From Amblyornis subalaris (lineage: Eukaryota; Chordata; Aves; Passeriformes; Ptilonorhynchidae): a DNA stretch of 64,000 nucleotides. The DNA lies in assembly GCA_018881555.1 (NCBI GenBank), contig JACAXG010000014.1, forward strand, positions 8,869,972-8,933,971. The letters are read 5' to 3'. The translations under genes and the position numbers were made by a program. The notes below the pieces were generated by a model. That model did not search any database and was not told where the DNA came from. It saw only the letters and a program-made list of their open reading frames with translations. Shown piece by piece: positions 44,801 through 64,000 of the stretch. The stretch's first letter is position 1. The number at the start of each line of letters is the position of its first letter.

Positions 44801-46690
44801 CTGAGGCAGCCACACAGATCTCATCCAAGCCCCAAACAGGCCGAGCCCTGTTCAACATGGGGTACAAGCCAAAATCACAGCCTGGAGAGGCATTTGCTGC
44901 AGTGCGAAGACACTGGGAAGACTATAAAACTGCAAACACTTTGCAGTCCCAGCTCCATACACAAGACCTCCTGTAAACACTAAATCTTCAGAGGCGGGGA
45001 GAAAAATTCAGAGGAGGAAGAATCATTCAACTCCTTCAAATACCAAAGTCCTAAGAATGGTAAAGTGTTCACATGGGGTGGAAGCCAAGAGAAGCTATGG
45101 TCCCAGGATGGAAACAGAGGTCCTCAAAAAGGCTAAAGGAAAGTCAGATGTAGAAAGACTGGACAAAACAGAGTGGGGACAAAGGGTCTTACAGAGAGTT
45201 GGCTTCACATGGTACTTGCTCCCCAAAACAGTAACCAGCTTTAGGCAGGTAGGAGACAGCAGGGGCTCCCCAGAAGATCAGTCAATACAACATCCAAACA
45301 AGGGACAGAACACAGCTCCTTACCTCCAACCACCCATGACAGGAGGAACCAAAGGGTATCACAAAAGAAGTGATGGAAACANCAGTGTTGGAAGAGAGGG
45401 GCCCTGCAGGAGATGGGATGTGAGGCAGGGCTGCACCCCTCTTCCACACAAATCCATCCCCGAGATCAAGCACTGGTCATCCCACATTGAGGATGGGACA
45501 TGCGTGTGGGTACAGCTGGTCTTGTACACACCCCTTGCTCAGAGATGGGCAGCACGTTGAGAGCTCTCATTCCTTCTCCATGGAGGCAGGGGAGGAGAAA
45601 GCTGGTCCCCTCTACCCATTCTTCCTAAAAATGAGATGCCAAGGACAAAGCTGCCAAAATGGATGTCCCTCCCCAAAATGGATGGTAGGAGAACAGAACT
45701 GTCCCCAAACCCATTTCTTGGGAAGGGCTGATGGAGGTGGAACTGCCCCCGCACCCTTTAGAAGTAGGGAAAAAGAGACCCGCTCCCCAGGCAGGCACAG
45801 TGGGAGACACCCAGGCCCTTTAGGTGGGGAATGACAATCCTCAGTAGGGTACAACATGGGGATGCCACCCTAGACACCCCAATGTTGGCTGCATGGGAGA
45901 TACCCTCTCAGGCAAGATGTTGGCCAAACGTCCTGAGCACGGAGACGGGGTGAATCTCAGATGAGGTGATGGTCTCCTCCAGGGGATGATGGTCTCCTCC
46001 AAGGTGCCTCTGGCACTTAAACAAGGAGGATCTCACCAGCTCCCTCACTGAAGAGTGAGCATGGGGGAGCTTCCCGAGAGCCGATGCAGGAAGCAAGGAT
46101 GTGGGGCCGTCTCCGGAGACAGCACCCGGGGACCATGAACCCCAGAGAATGTGCACGGGCGGGTATCACCACCAGCTTCCCTCAGGTGAGGTCCCGGGGG
46201 TGCACGAAGGGTGTGTCCCCCCAGACAAAACCCAAGGCGGGCACCATGCCCATCCTCTCCAAGGCAAGGCAATAGGGATGGAGGATGGATGCGGGTCCCC
46301 CACCCCACGCCGGGCACGAGTGGGACACCTCCCCACCCCGGGGGTCCCGGCCCCGCTGTCCCGGGGGCGCTCCCCGTGCGGAGCGGGCAGCTAGCCCCAG
46401 GCCCGGCCCCGGCCCCGTGCGGGGCGGGTATCCCCCTGCGGCCCCCCACTGCTCCCAGAGGAGGCCCACGGGGCCCAGGCTCCACGCACGGCCCCAGGGG
46501 ACCGGGCCCGGGCCCGCGCTCACCCGAAGTCGTCGTCCATGGACTTGAAGTAGAACTTGTAGTTGGGGCGGTTGAGGAGGCCCTTGAAGTCGCCGAGGGT
46601 GACGCGCTCGGCCGGGATCGGCAGCTTCACCAGGTACGGCGTCTCCTGCTCGTCCAGGTGGTAAATGATCTTCGTCTCGGCGGCCGCCAT
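14464..46690 (-). CDS. DVL3: DVL3, Dishevelled segment polarity protein 3 (complete coding sequence, 15 coding exons)
   Basis: DVL3 is a cytoplasmic scaffold that relays Frizzled/LRP6 signals in Wnt/beta-catenin and planar polarity pathways. Coding exons are 46524-46690, 24814-24883, 21258-21379, 20764-20870, 20066-20201, 19710-19803, 19258-19327, 18828-18967, 18554-18630, 17977-18044, 17295-17444, 16409-16540, 16017-16184, 15175-15387 and 14464-14888. All introns are GT-AG. The sum is 2139 nt, or 712 residues plus stop, close to the human 716. Domains are DIX (about residues 1-86), a serine/acidic and basic region with [11 protein letters not shown] (about 213-223), PDZ with the FLGISI carboxylate-binding loop (about 247-340), DEP with [12 protein letters not shown] (about 425-500), a proline-rich segment, and C-terminal [10 protein letters not shown]. 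The start reads MAAAETKI in a good context (G at -3 and +4). Human starts MGETKI. The paralogues DVL1 and DVL2 fit less well (for example [18 protein letters not shown] and the [13 protein letters not shown] segment). Confidence 0.97.
15175..15387 (-). CDS. DVL3: DVL3 coding exon 14 (post-DEP, proline-rich)
   Basis: The exon begins [20 protein letters not shown] and contains [20 protein letters not shown] and [15 protein letters not shown]. The conserved [16 protein letters not shown] stretch is a Dishevelled signature. It is 213 nt long, with donor GAAG|GTGAGT. Confidence 0.96.
16017..16184 (-). CDS. DVL3: DVL3 coding exon 13 (DEP domain)
   Basis: The exon encodes [20 protein letters not shown] and then [17 protein letters not shown], the rest of the DEP domain. 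It is 168 nt long, with donor GGAA|GTACGT. Confidence 0.96.
16409..16540 (-). CDS. DVL3: DVL3 coding exon 12 (start of DEP domain)
   Basis: The exon encodes [20 protein letters not shown] and then [20 protein letters not shown]. This is the N-terminal part of the DEP domain, which docks to Frizzled. It is 132 nt long, with donor ATTG|GTAAGA. Confidence 0.96.
17295..17444 (-). CDS. DVL3: DVL3 coding exon 11 (PDZ-DEP linker)
   Basis: The exon encodes [20 protein letters not shown] and then [20 protein letters not shown], ending IPETE. The [12 protein letters not shown] wording separates DVL3 from DVL1 and DVL2. It starts with GTGAGC directly after ATGCAG and ends GAAC|GTAAGT. Confidence 0.95.
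17566..17616 (-). other. DVL3: Candidate alternative 51-nt cassette exon in DVL3 intron 10
   Basis: On the minus strand a CTGAC branch-point-like motif (A at 17643) and a long C/T tract lead to CCCAG. A 51-nt segment follows, then the strong donor GTGAGT (GT at 17565-17564). Spliced between exons 10 and 11 it keeps the frame and inserts [17 protein letters not shown], with the next serine changed to glycine (R-I-A...P-G-E-P-I-R). No stop codon occurs. I do not know of this segment in DVL3, so it could be a minor isoform, a bird-specific exon or a decoy. Confidence 0.5.
17977..18044 (-). CDS. DVL3: DVL3 coding exon 10 (end of PDZ)
   Basis: The exon encodes [20 protein letters not shown] then PR, with donor CCCAGGA|GTAAGT. 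It leaves one base (A) to be completed by the next exon. Joining directly to 17444 gives R-S-E-P-I-R, the known arrangement. A candidate cassette exon at 17566-17616 lies in the following intron. Confidence 0.95.
18246..18345 (-). repeat. CR1 retrotransposon fragment (3' end) in DVL3 intron 9
   Basis: The plus strand reads AGAATCATATCACAG, then GGAAAGGACCTTTAAAGGTC, ATCTAGTCTAAC and TGCAATGAACAGGGACA. This is the complement of the conserved CR1 3' untranslated tail, so the element is on the minus strand. It starts about 200 bp upstream of exon 10 in the gene direction. Boundaries are approximate. Confidence 0.8.
18554..18630 (-). CDS. DVL3: DVL3 coding exon 9 (PDZ)
   Basis: The exon encodes [20 protein letters not shown] then IVHKPG, the last PDZ helix region. 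It begins with GTAAAT directly after TTTGCAG and ends CCAGG|GTAAGT. Confidence 0.95.
18828..18967 (-). CDS. DVL3: DVL3 coding exon 8 (PDZ core)
   Basis: The exon encodes [20 protein letters not shown] and ends [16 protein letters not shown] is the carboxylate-binding loop of the PDZ groove that binds Frizzled and other partners. It is 140 nt long, with donor CAG|GTACTT. Confidence 0.96.
19258..19327 (-). CDS. DVL3: DVL3 coding exon 7 (start of PDZ domain)
   Basis: The exon encodes [20 protein letters not shown] then LNM, the first PDZ strand. Acceptor TTGCAG is followed by TCATCATCC. Donor is ATGG|GTGAGT. Confidence 0.95.
19710..19803 (-). CDS. DVL3: DVL3 coding exon 6 (polybasic segment)
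   Basis: The exon encodes [20 protein letters not shown] followed by [11 protein letters not shown]. The dense Arg/Lys run before the PDZ domain is a Dishevelled hallmark linked to phospholipid interaction. It is 94 nt long, with donor CGG|GTACCC. Confidence 0.95.
20066..20201 (-). CDS. DVL3: DVL3 coding exon 5
   Basis: The exon encodes [20 protein letters not shown] and then [19 protein letters not shown], the conserved acidic/serine stretch of the DIX-PDZ linker. Acceptor is TTTTCATAG and donor AGCAG|GTAGGA. Confidence 0.95.
20764..20870 (-). CDS. DVL3: DVL3 coding exon 4
   Basis: The exon encodes [20 protein letters not shown] and ends RRTDGPEH. Conserved [10 protein letters not shown] identifies it as Dishevelled. 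It lies in the serine-rich linker before PDZ. Confidence 0.95.
21258..21379 (-). CDS. DVL3: DVL3 coding exon 3
   Basis: The exon begins [12 protein letters not shown] and contains [20 protein letters not shown], a signature conserved across Dishevelled proteins just after DIX. Donor is CCA|GTAAGT. Confidence 0.95.
21380..24813 (-). other. DVL3: DVL3 intron 2
   Basis: A 3.4-kb intron between the DIX exon and exon 3. It holds several single N bases and no recognisable gene or repeat. Short open frames on both strands have no family resemblance. Confidence 0.8.
24814..24883 (-). CDS. DVL3: DVL3 coding exon 2 (DIX domain, C-terminal part)
   Basis: The exon reads [20 protein letters not shown] then VSW, between acceptor CTGCAG and donor GTAAGC. 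It completes the DIX core. The length of 70 nt keeps the frame from exon 1 (GG|A). Confidence 0.96.
25165..27548 (-). mobile_element. CR1 LINE, 5'-truncated and decayed, minus strand
   Basis: The low-coordinate end carries the complement of the CR1 3' tail (ATAGAATCACTTAGGTTGAA, GATCATCAAGTCCAACCACT). Moving up, the minus strand encodes pieces of the CR1 reverse transcriptase: [20 protein letters not shown] and [15 protein letters not shown] near 26540-26380, then [20 protein letters not shown] near 26130-26060. Frames are broken by stops, shifts and N bases. Where the catalytic FADD motif is expected the copy reads SSQMTKLGG, so it is dead. The upper end near 27548 resembles the CR1 5' ORF2 region. 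Non-LTR elements of this type are abundant in birds and other sauropsids. Confidence 0.92.
27549..28300. other. A/T-rich island in DVL3 intron 1
   Basis: This segment directly beyond the CR1 copy is much richer in A and T than its surroundings. It has homopolymer runs (A15 near 27834, T9 near 27880, G8 near 28193). At 27976-27991 it reads CTTTGATAAATCAAAT, a TCF/LEF-type CTTTGAT facing an imperfect inverse. It may be a regulatory element or simply unique AT-rich DNA. Confidence 0.4.
29652..29735. repeat. 42-bp tandem duplication
   Basis: Two adjacent 42-bp copies (29652-29693 and 29694-29735) start CATTCCTTTCCAGCCTCAGC and differ at one base. They lie in DVL3 intron 1. Confidence 0.9.
30383..30401 (+). 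other. G-quadruplex-type run
   Basis: GGGAGGGAGGGAGCAAGGG has four G3 runs with loops of 1, 1 and 5 nt. It is followed by more purine-rich DNA to about 30420. It lies in DVL3 intron 1 on the strand opposite to the gene sense. Confidence 0.6.
32873..32945 (-). repeat. CR1 fragment (3' end) in DVL3 intron 1
   Basis: The plus strand reads AGAATGGCTTGGGTTGGAAG then GGACCTTAAAGACCATCTAG and TTCCAATCCACCAGC, the complement of the CR1 3' tail. The element is on the minus strand. Boundaries are approximate. Confidence 0.85.
39830..39855. repeat. Perfect inverted repeat (11-bp stem, 4-nt loop)
   Basis: ATCTGGAGGAC, loop CAGA, GTCCTCCAGAT. The arms are exact reverse complements, and flanking bases do not extend the pairing. 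It lies in DVL3 intron 1. Confidence 0.85.
43666..43723 (+). repeat. CR1 fragment (3' end), plus strand
   Basis: The sequence reads GACTTCATGATCATAAAGGT, then CTTTTCAAACCAAAAAGATT and CTATGATTCTATTTT. This is the CR1 3' end with its terminal ATTCTATG-type repeats, in the opposite orientation to the other CR1 pieces in the window. Confidence 0.85.
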
Positions 46691-47130
46691 GGCGCCCCTG
46701 CCCGGCCGCCAGGCCCCCGCCTCCGCCTCCGCCGCCTCCGCCGCCCTGGCCCGGACCCCCGGACCCGGCCCGGCCCCCGCCCGCGCCCCGGCCCGGCTGC
46801 GGCCTCCGCACGCCCGGTCCCCCCGCGCCCCTTGTTCTCCGGGTCCCAGCGCCGCCCGGCTGCACGGCGCAGGCTCGGCCTCGGCCGGCCCCGCCCCGCT
46901 CACCGCCCCGGCCCCGCCGGAACCGGAACCGGCGCCCCGAGGGGCCGCGGCGCGGATGGGGATCGGCCCCGCACCCCGGCCCCGCGATGGACCGGCACCG
47001 AGCTCAGCGGGCACCCCGGGAGGGTGGGNCCAGATCCTGCCACGATGCTGGCCCGCACCGTTCCCCCACGGCAGATCCCGCACCGATAGAAGACACCCCT
47101 CCGGTGGAGCTGACCCCCTCAGTTGGAACT
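46520..47130 (-). promoter_or_regulatory. DVL3 CpG-island promoter and 5' UTR
   Basis: This very GC- and CpG-rich block surrounds and precedes the DVL3 start codon (46690-46688). GC-box-like runs (GGGGCGGGGCC on the gene strand) lie near 46885-46920. No TATA box is evident. The transcription start cannot be fixed by eye. The CpG-rich composition starts near 46.2 kb, inside intron 1. Confidence 0.75.
46524..46690 (-). CDS. DVL3: DVL3 coding exon 1 (DIX domain, N-terminal part)
   Basis: The exon begins [20 protein letters not shown] and ends KSMDDDFG, with donor GG|GTGAGC at 46523. It encodes most of the DIX fold used for head-to-tail polymerisation. The frame stays open upstream of the ATG to 47146, but that sequence is low-complexity Ala/Gly/Pro/Arg and is best explained by GC content. 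Confidence 0.96.
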
Positions 47131-50100
47131 GGCCNCACACACCCATCCGCCCCCGCTCCTAGTGTGCCCCATGTAGGTGCATGGCCCCTGGGACTGCACA
47201 CCTCCGGCCCCACTGCCCCTGGGTGCGACGGGTTTATACTTTACATCCACGTCCCACTATACACAGCCTGGTACTCCCCACGCACCCACATTCCCAGTCC
47301 CAGCAGGGAATATACCCTTCCCAGGCTCCCCACCCCCATTCAGCTTTCACCCCCCCCTTGAACCCACTGATGCTGCTTCACACACAGGGTCATTCCTGTG
47401 TCCCACCACCTCCGCTGCTGCTGTCCGCACCCCAGGCCTCCCCTCCATCTCTGCAGCTCTGGTCCTTTACTACACACCTCCCAGCCTTCCCATGTTCCTC
47501 ATACAGCTACATGCCCCTTGAGTACAGCTTATATAGAACAAGAGGCATATCCTGCTCTACCCTGTCCTCCCACGTCCAGACCCGTTTGAACTCCCCATAC
47601 TGTATCTCTGATGGCCACCACACACAGGGACTACCTTCCACCTCAGTTCCTCTGCAGCTGTGGCTTCCCTCTGAACCCCTTGTCACCCTCCAACAATTGT
47701 CCCCAGTACTCAGGCACTGGACACCCCAGACCTTTTCCTCACCAAGCAGACTCTCTCCTCTGCTCTTCATGGGCATGCTCCTTTCCACATACTGCAGCCT
47801 CTTCAACCGTGCACACCTTGGCTGTGTGGTTTCTTCCCCATCCTCTCTCTCCAGATCCCATCACCCTCTTACCTACAGTCATCAGCATTGTGACCCCAGT
47901 CCCTAGGACTTGCCTCTGTGCCACAGCAGTCTCCGGCTGGCTGTTTTCTCCCTTGCACACCTTGCCAGCACCCAAGGGGTGCTGAGGAACCATCTCCATC
48001 AGCAGTTTCCCGGAGCTGTGGCTGAGAGCAAAGCTGGGGTGGATGGAGCTTTGGGAACACCCACCAACAGGAAGGGCAAGAACCTCCTCGCACCGTCTTG
48101 GATTAGAAGGAACAAATGCACAGGAAGCACCAGACCGTGCGCCTGCACACAGCATGAAACTAAATCAGCCCTCAGCACTAGACTCACTTGCCCTAGGAAA
48201 AGGAGCCAGAGAGATCCTATAGGGAACACAGCCAAGCTCCTCAGGCTGGCAGGCAGGCTGAGCTAAATAGCCTCCTCATGCATTAAAGAGTCCTGCAGGC
48301 ATTGCTAGCAAGTACCTGGGCAGCACTGCTAGACTGTGTGAAGAACCTGACATTAAATTGAGAAAAAAAAATAAAATCAAGGGAAGTCCTTAGGTAAGCA
48401 GTTGTTGTATGAGGTGCGAGATTCTCCCATGTTTCCACATCAGCCCTTGGAAGATTGTCACTTCCTCATGCTCAGAGCTCTGTGGTGAGAGCTGGTGTAC
48501 CTGGAATGAAGAATCCAGGTCAGGAATGGAAAAGTTTAGTTTAGCTTCTTCCTGTGCCAACCCCAATGGAGCTAATCTTAAAGTCTTTTTGCAACACCGC
48601 CCTGCCTCAAAAGTAGGCACATGTGAAAGAATCCTAGTCTGCCCCTGGCAAGGCCACTCTGTTGCCCACCTCCCAGCTGTGGATGCTGCTTGGAGCCTGT
48701 ATTGTACGCGTTAGACACCTTTGTTACCTAAAGGGCAATTTTTAGTAGTGCTGAGCTCCCAAGGGAGCACATGCAGCCCAGGGGAGGGGTGCCACAAGAT
48801 GAAATCTCATTGCTAGAGCTGCTTTTTCTTTTAAAACAGGCCAAGTGACCAAATAGATTCAATGATAAATCAGTTTAACTGCTCACAGAGGCCTTGTGCT
48901 GTATGACTCGCTGAATGGATGGAAATTAAGAACACAGAGCCAAAGAAATTAGCAGTAGGGGATTCTGCTGAGCACTCCAGGACCACAAGGAAGAATTTCT
49001 GAACTGCCTGTGGGCTTATTTTTACAATTACTGCAACTTAAAAATTGCAGCATTGATAGCATTGCTTCTCCTTACGGAGTAGACAGGCTCCAGACATTTT
49101 CAAGCATCTCTGAACAGCCCAAAGAGAGGTGATGTACTTGAGTTTCATTACTTACTCCTCTTAGCAACACCAAACTATTATCTTCTTTTAAAATGCTCAC
49201 TATTGTTAACTGAAGTTATGGGTTTGATACAGGAACACCAGGTGACATCCATCCATGTCAGATGGGATGTCAGACAAGTTGACTATTATAGCCTTAGGAA
49301 AAAAAAAGTGCTTACTGTTTACATTGCTCAAAAAGACAGGTAGCAACAATTGCACCTTCAAGGTTGCTCTCAAAGGCACTTCTGGTCTTCCAACCAAACA
49401 GAAATCTTGACTGAAAGCAACAAGAAAGCATCAAGCCCACCCTACACTTCAGCAATGCAATTCCTTTTTCCTTTAAAAAGTACAGCACGTATCAGCCTGT
49501 AAGGATGCTGCACCATGCCAGACCACCACCTTGGAGAGTATCAAGTGTCCTAATTTGTTTTCTTTTCGCTACTCTATTCTTGGCATCTGTAAAACCACCC
49601 CATCACACACACCACCAAGGCGTGAAGGATGTGGCCGCAGAGCAACATTCTCCCCTTGGATTTTAACTCCCAGGTAAAAAAGCATCTCATACCATGAAGT
49701 TGGAGCAAAGGAGGAAGGAATGCGGAAAAAAACAAAAGTGGAATTGTTACTTGGCACAAAAAATCAAGAACTTCTGGCAAAACCGACCTACCTACAGGAC
49801 TAGATGTTAAATTTATTTTTAAGCCATCTTTACACTGTAAAAGGAAAAAAACACTTAAGATGTTCAAGGAGATTTTAAAATTACCAAGTCTTGCAGCTGG
49901 TTTGTAAATGGCTTTACTAAGAGCTCTGTAGCTGTCCTTCCCTGTCTGTGCCAGTTCCTGCTTCCTCAGCATGAGGAGGGCACAAGGCAGGGCCTATCAG
50001 CCAACATTCCCACTAATTCCCATAATGACAAATGATAACAGATTTCTTTGTATTTAAGGTTCATTTTTGCAACATAATCCTGTACAAAACCTCACCCACT

Positions 50101-50750
50101 TCAGGATTCCAAGTTCCGAAGTTTTAATAAACTGTTGTCTAGTTGCAAACAGTGAGGTCATGAATTATCACCGAACACTTTCATCGATTCAATGCTGTGC
50201 TGATTTCCTACCTGCCTACTGTGTGCTTAAAATCTCTAGAGCAAAAAGTAGTGATGAGTTATTTAAGTTACACATGAAGCCCTGCTCAGGCATGTACCAA
50301 AACTGGAGACGTACAATTCCAAGTCAAAAAAAGCAAACAAGCTGGTAACACCAGGATAGTTTTTATTTGCTCCCTGAATTAAATATTGGCAGATACAGAA
50401 AATTCAGATACCAACTATTTCCCCAACATTTACAAGACCGAGTTTGCAATGTCAGAAAACAAGGACATTTATGCACAATCCTGGCAACTGATAGTGTGAG
50501 TGCACAAGATCGCCCTGCCTGAACCTGTTTTTAGAGGCAGTTTCCCTGGTCTCCAGCATCCAATGCTGTCCCCTCACTGACAATTGTGGCACCACGGAAC
50601 GGCCAAGTAAATATCCTGAGTGGGCAGCTCCAGTGCATTTCCCCCTGCAAAGGATTTATTCCATGCTCCTCCTGAAGGGGCAAAGGCAAGGTCAGCACAT
50701 CCAACAAATAACCCACCTATGAACACAAGCTGATGCTCGCTGTGCCCTTT
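47131..50750. other. Intergenic region between the EIF2B5 3' end and the DVL3 promoter
   Basis: From 47.1 to about 47.9 kb the plus strand is strongly pyrimidine-rich, and a stop-free plus-strand frame (47181-47906) is probably a by-product of that. From 48.3 to 50.7 kb composition is ordinary and more A/T-rich. I recognise no gene, CR1 or RNA gene here. A second minus-strand AATAAA at 50367-50362 could be an alternative distal end of EIF2B5. Confidence 0.6.
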
Positions 50751-50754
50751 TCAC

Positions 50755-50760
50755 TTTATT
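50755..50760 (-). terminator. Candidate polyadenylation signal of EIF2B5
   Basis: AATAAA on the minus strand (AAAAGAATAAAGTG) lies about 1.25 kb after the EIF2B5 stop codon. Another AATAAA follows at 50367-50362. Which one is used cannot be decided from sequence alone. Confidence 0.4.
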
Positions 50761-52007
50761 CTTTTAGAGCGGGGGAGAACACAGCACAGTGACACTTCCA
50801 AGAAAGCTGTTCTTAAAGGTCTTCCTGCTGCCACACGTTGTCTGTGCCAGAGGCACACTCGCTCCCTGCTGCCTGCCAAGCTGCTCTGTAGCTGGGGAGC
50901 TTCACAGTGGGTTTGCAGCACTTTCCCTGCTGTCTGAGGGAAGTTTTCAAATAAATAAACAGACATGAAGTAAGCAAGCTTGTATAACTGAAATCATGTG
51001 GGTACACAGACCATGTGCTGCTAAAAGAAATACCATGCACTCCTCTTCACACTGGAGCAGAACTTAGGAACTTGCATTCTCCTCAAAGCAGCTGCTGCAG
51101 TCAGTGTCCCCAGGGCAAAACATAAATGTAGTTGGTGCAGCGGGAGGAGCCAGGCACCTCCGCTCCCTTTTTATAAAAAAAATAAAGAAAGAGACACTTC
51201 TCTGAAAAATGTCTGCTAAGCTGGGGGCAGGGAGACAGATCACACGCAGGATGTGGTGATCCATACAGCTGTCCACCGCCAGCCAACCCCACGGGGGAGC
51301 TGAGAACACATCACACCCCCAGTTCTACAGCAGGGGAAACACATGGTTTTACCAACTCCACTGTGCAACCTTGTATTAGATCCTAGCATGGCAGATGGCA
51401 AGAGATTTTCCCTTTTGGAAAGATCACAGAAGTGCCTTCTAGGCTGCAAAATGCCTTGGGCATCCTCAGACAACTGCAACTTTTCCAGGCACAGGAACTC
51501 CTGAATCCCAGTCCTGCACTCCAGATCCTAATCCACATGCTCTTACTTACCAACCTTGCCAGTGTCTCTTCAGCAGGAGTTCCCTTAGCTCTGGTAGCAA
51601 CAATTACTCCAAATACCTTAGCTGTATGACCATTCTTCCACAACCCTGATGGTTAGATCTACAAGGGTGTCATATACATTTGCATCTACTCTCTCCCTTT
51701 GTATTAGTAACAAGGACCTCCCAAAAGATAGCTTATAGTACATCATATCCAGGCTCCAGAGGGATTTTAGGTATCACCACCTCCTACTTCTCCCTTANGG
51801 TTTTTACACTGGGTTGCAACATAAGGTGCAAGTGAGGGAGAGAGGGAAGTGGCAAAGTTGGGAACACACAGCTGAATTAATGATGGGATTGTCAGTCACT
51901 TCGATGTCAGGCCCCACATCTACACACCATGCACTGGCATTGATCTTGCCCTGCCCACTCGGCCCAGAAAGGCAGTGAGAGCCTCTTCTCATGCTTGAGC
52001 CACCATG
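50755..52007 (-). other. EIF2B5: EIF2B5 3' UTR (inferred)
   Basis: Non-coding sequence directly after the stop codon (52010-52008), ending at the first canonical minus-strand AATAAA. Open frames in it are short with no resemblance to known proteins. It contains one N near 51798. Confidence 0.45.
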
Positions 52008-63819
<11,812 letters not shown>

Positions 63820-64000
63820 CTGTTATACATCACCAAGCACAAATATGTTGAGCAAGGCAGTCTGCTGCTCTCCCACACTGCTGAGTCTACTAAAAAGCAT
63901 CTTACTGACTCCCAAAGCCCTTCATACACGATGGATGTTAGATGACAGGGGAAAATTTGCCTTAGAGGCCTACGTCCACTTCTTACCCAAAGCTGAAAGA
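63820..64000 (-). other. EIF2B5: EIF2B5 intron 7 (partial)
   Basis: Non-coding sequence upstream of the exon 8 acceptor (TATAACAG). The next exon upstream lies beyond the window. Confidence 0.75.

Larger units (their letters stand above)
24884..46523 (-). other. DVL3: DVL3 intron 1 (21.6 kb)
   Basis: This intron separates the first DIX exon from the second. It holds a 2.4-kb CR1 copy (25165-27548), small CR1 pieces near 32873 and 43666, an A/T-rich island (27549-28300), a G-rich quadruplex-type run (30383-30401), a 42-bp tandem duplication (29652-29735) and a perfect 11-bp hairpin (39830-39855). No open frame in it resembles a host protein known to me. Confidence 0.85.

Noticed and set aside
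47181..47906. 241-codon plus-strand open frame upstream of DVL3
   Set aside because: It is not called as a gene because the strand is C/T-rich, which removes stop codons, and the peptide is His/Pro/Ser/Leu-rich without any recognisable domain. It is kept only as a finding.

Overview
The window is vertebrate nuclear DNA, most likely from a bird. Evidence is a set of spliced genes with GT-AG introns, CpG-island promoters, and CR1 retrotransposon copies of the type typical of birds and other sauropsids. It holds three tandem genes, all on the minus strand, in an order I know from mammals (EIF2B5 - DVL3 - AP2M1). Reading in the direction of transcription, from high to low coordinates, they are the 3' half of EIF2B5 (64000 to about 50.7 kb), the whole of DVL3 (about 46.9 kb to 14.46 kb, plus a 3' UTR), and the 5' end of AP2M1 (about 12.06 kb running off the left edge).

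Region by region: 1-712 is AP2M1 intron 2. 713-825 is the first coding exon of AP2M1, which carries the start codon and a tiny upstream ORF. 826-11989 is its long first intron. 11990 to about 12200 is the GC-rich AP2M1 promoter and non-coding exon 1, with YY1, NRF1 and ZNF143-type sites. About 12.6-14.46 kb is the probable DVL3 3' UTR. 14464-24883 holds DVL3 coding exons 15 to 2. 24884-46523 is a 21.6-kb DVL3 intron 1 with one large and two small CR1 pieces. 46524-46690 is DVL3 coding exon 1 in a CpG island. 47.1-50.7 kb is intergenic. 52008-63819 holds EIF2B5 coding exons 16 to 8 (human numbering), and 63820-64000 is intron.

The DVL3 exons join in frame to a 712-residue Dishevelled protein with DIX, PDZ and DEP domains and the conserved C-terminal FVDVM end. 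The EIF2B5 exons join to the last 336 residues of eIF2B epsilon, including part of the left-handed beta-helix and the catalytic HEAT domain. The three genes serve different processes (Wnt signalling, translation initiation, clathrin-mediated endocytosis). Their adjacency looks like conserved synteny rather than a functional cluster.

The observation I would check first is an unassigned 51-nt segment in DVL3 intron 10 (17566-17616). It has a branch-point-like motif, a strong polypyrimidine tract, AG and GTGAGT boundaries, and would insert 17 codons in frame between the PDZ and DEP domains. Next are the 5-codon upstream ORF in AP2M1 and the AP2M1 promoter, which carries a TISU-like start on the opposite strand and a cluster of plus-strand polyadenylation signals close by. 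I saw no CRISPR array, operon, prokaryotic element, rRNA or intact tRNA. Single N bases recur throughout, but none falls in a coding exon.
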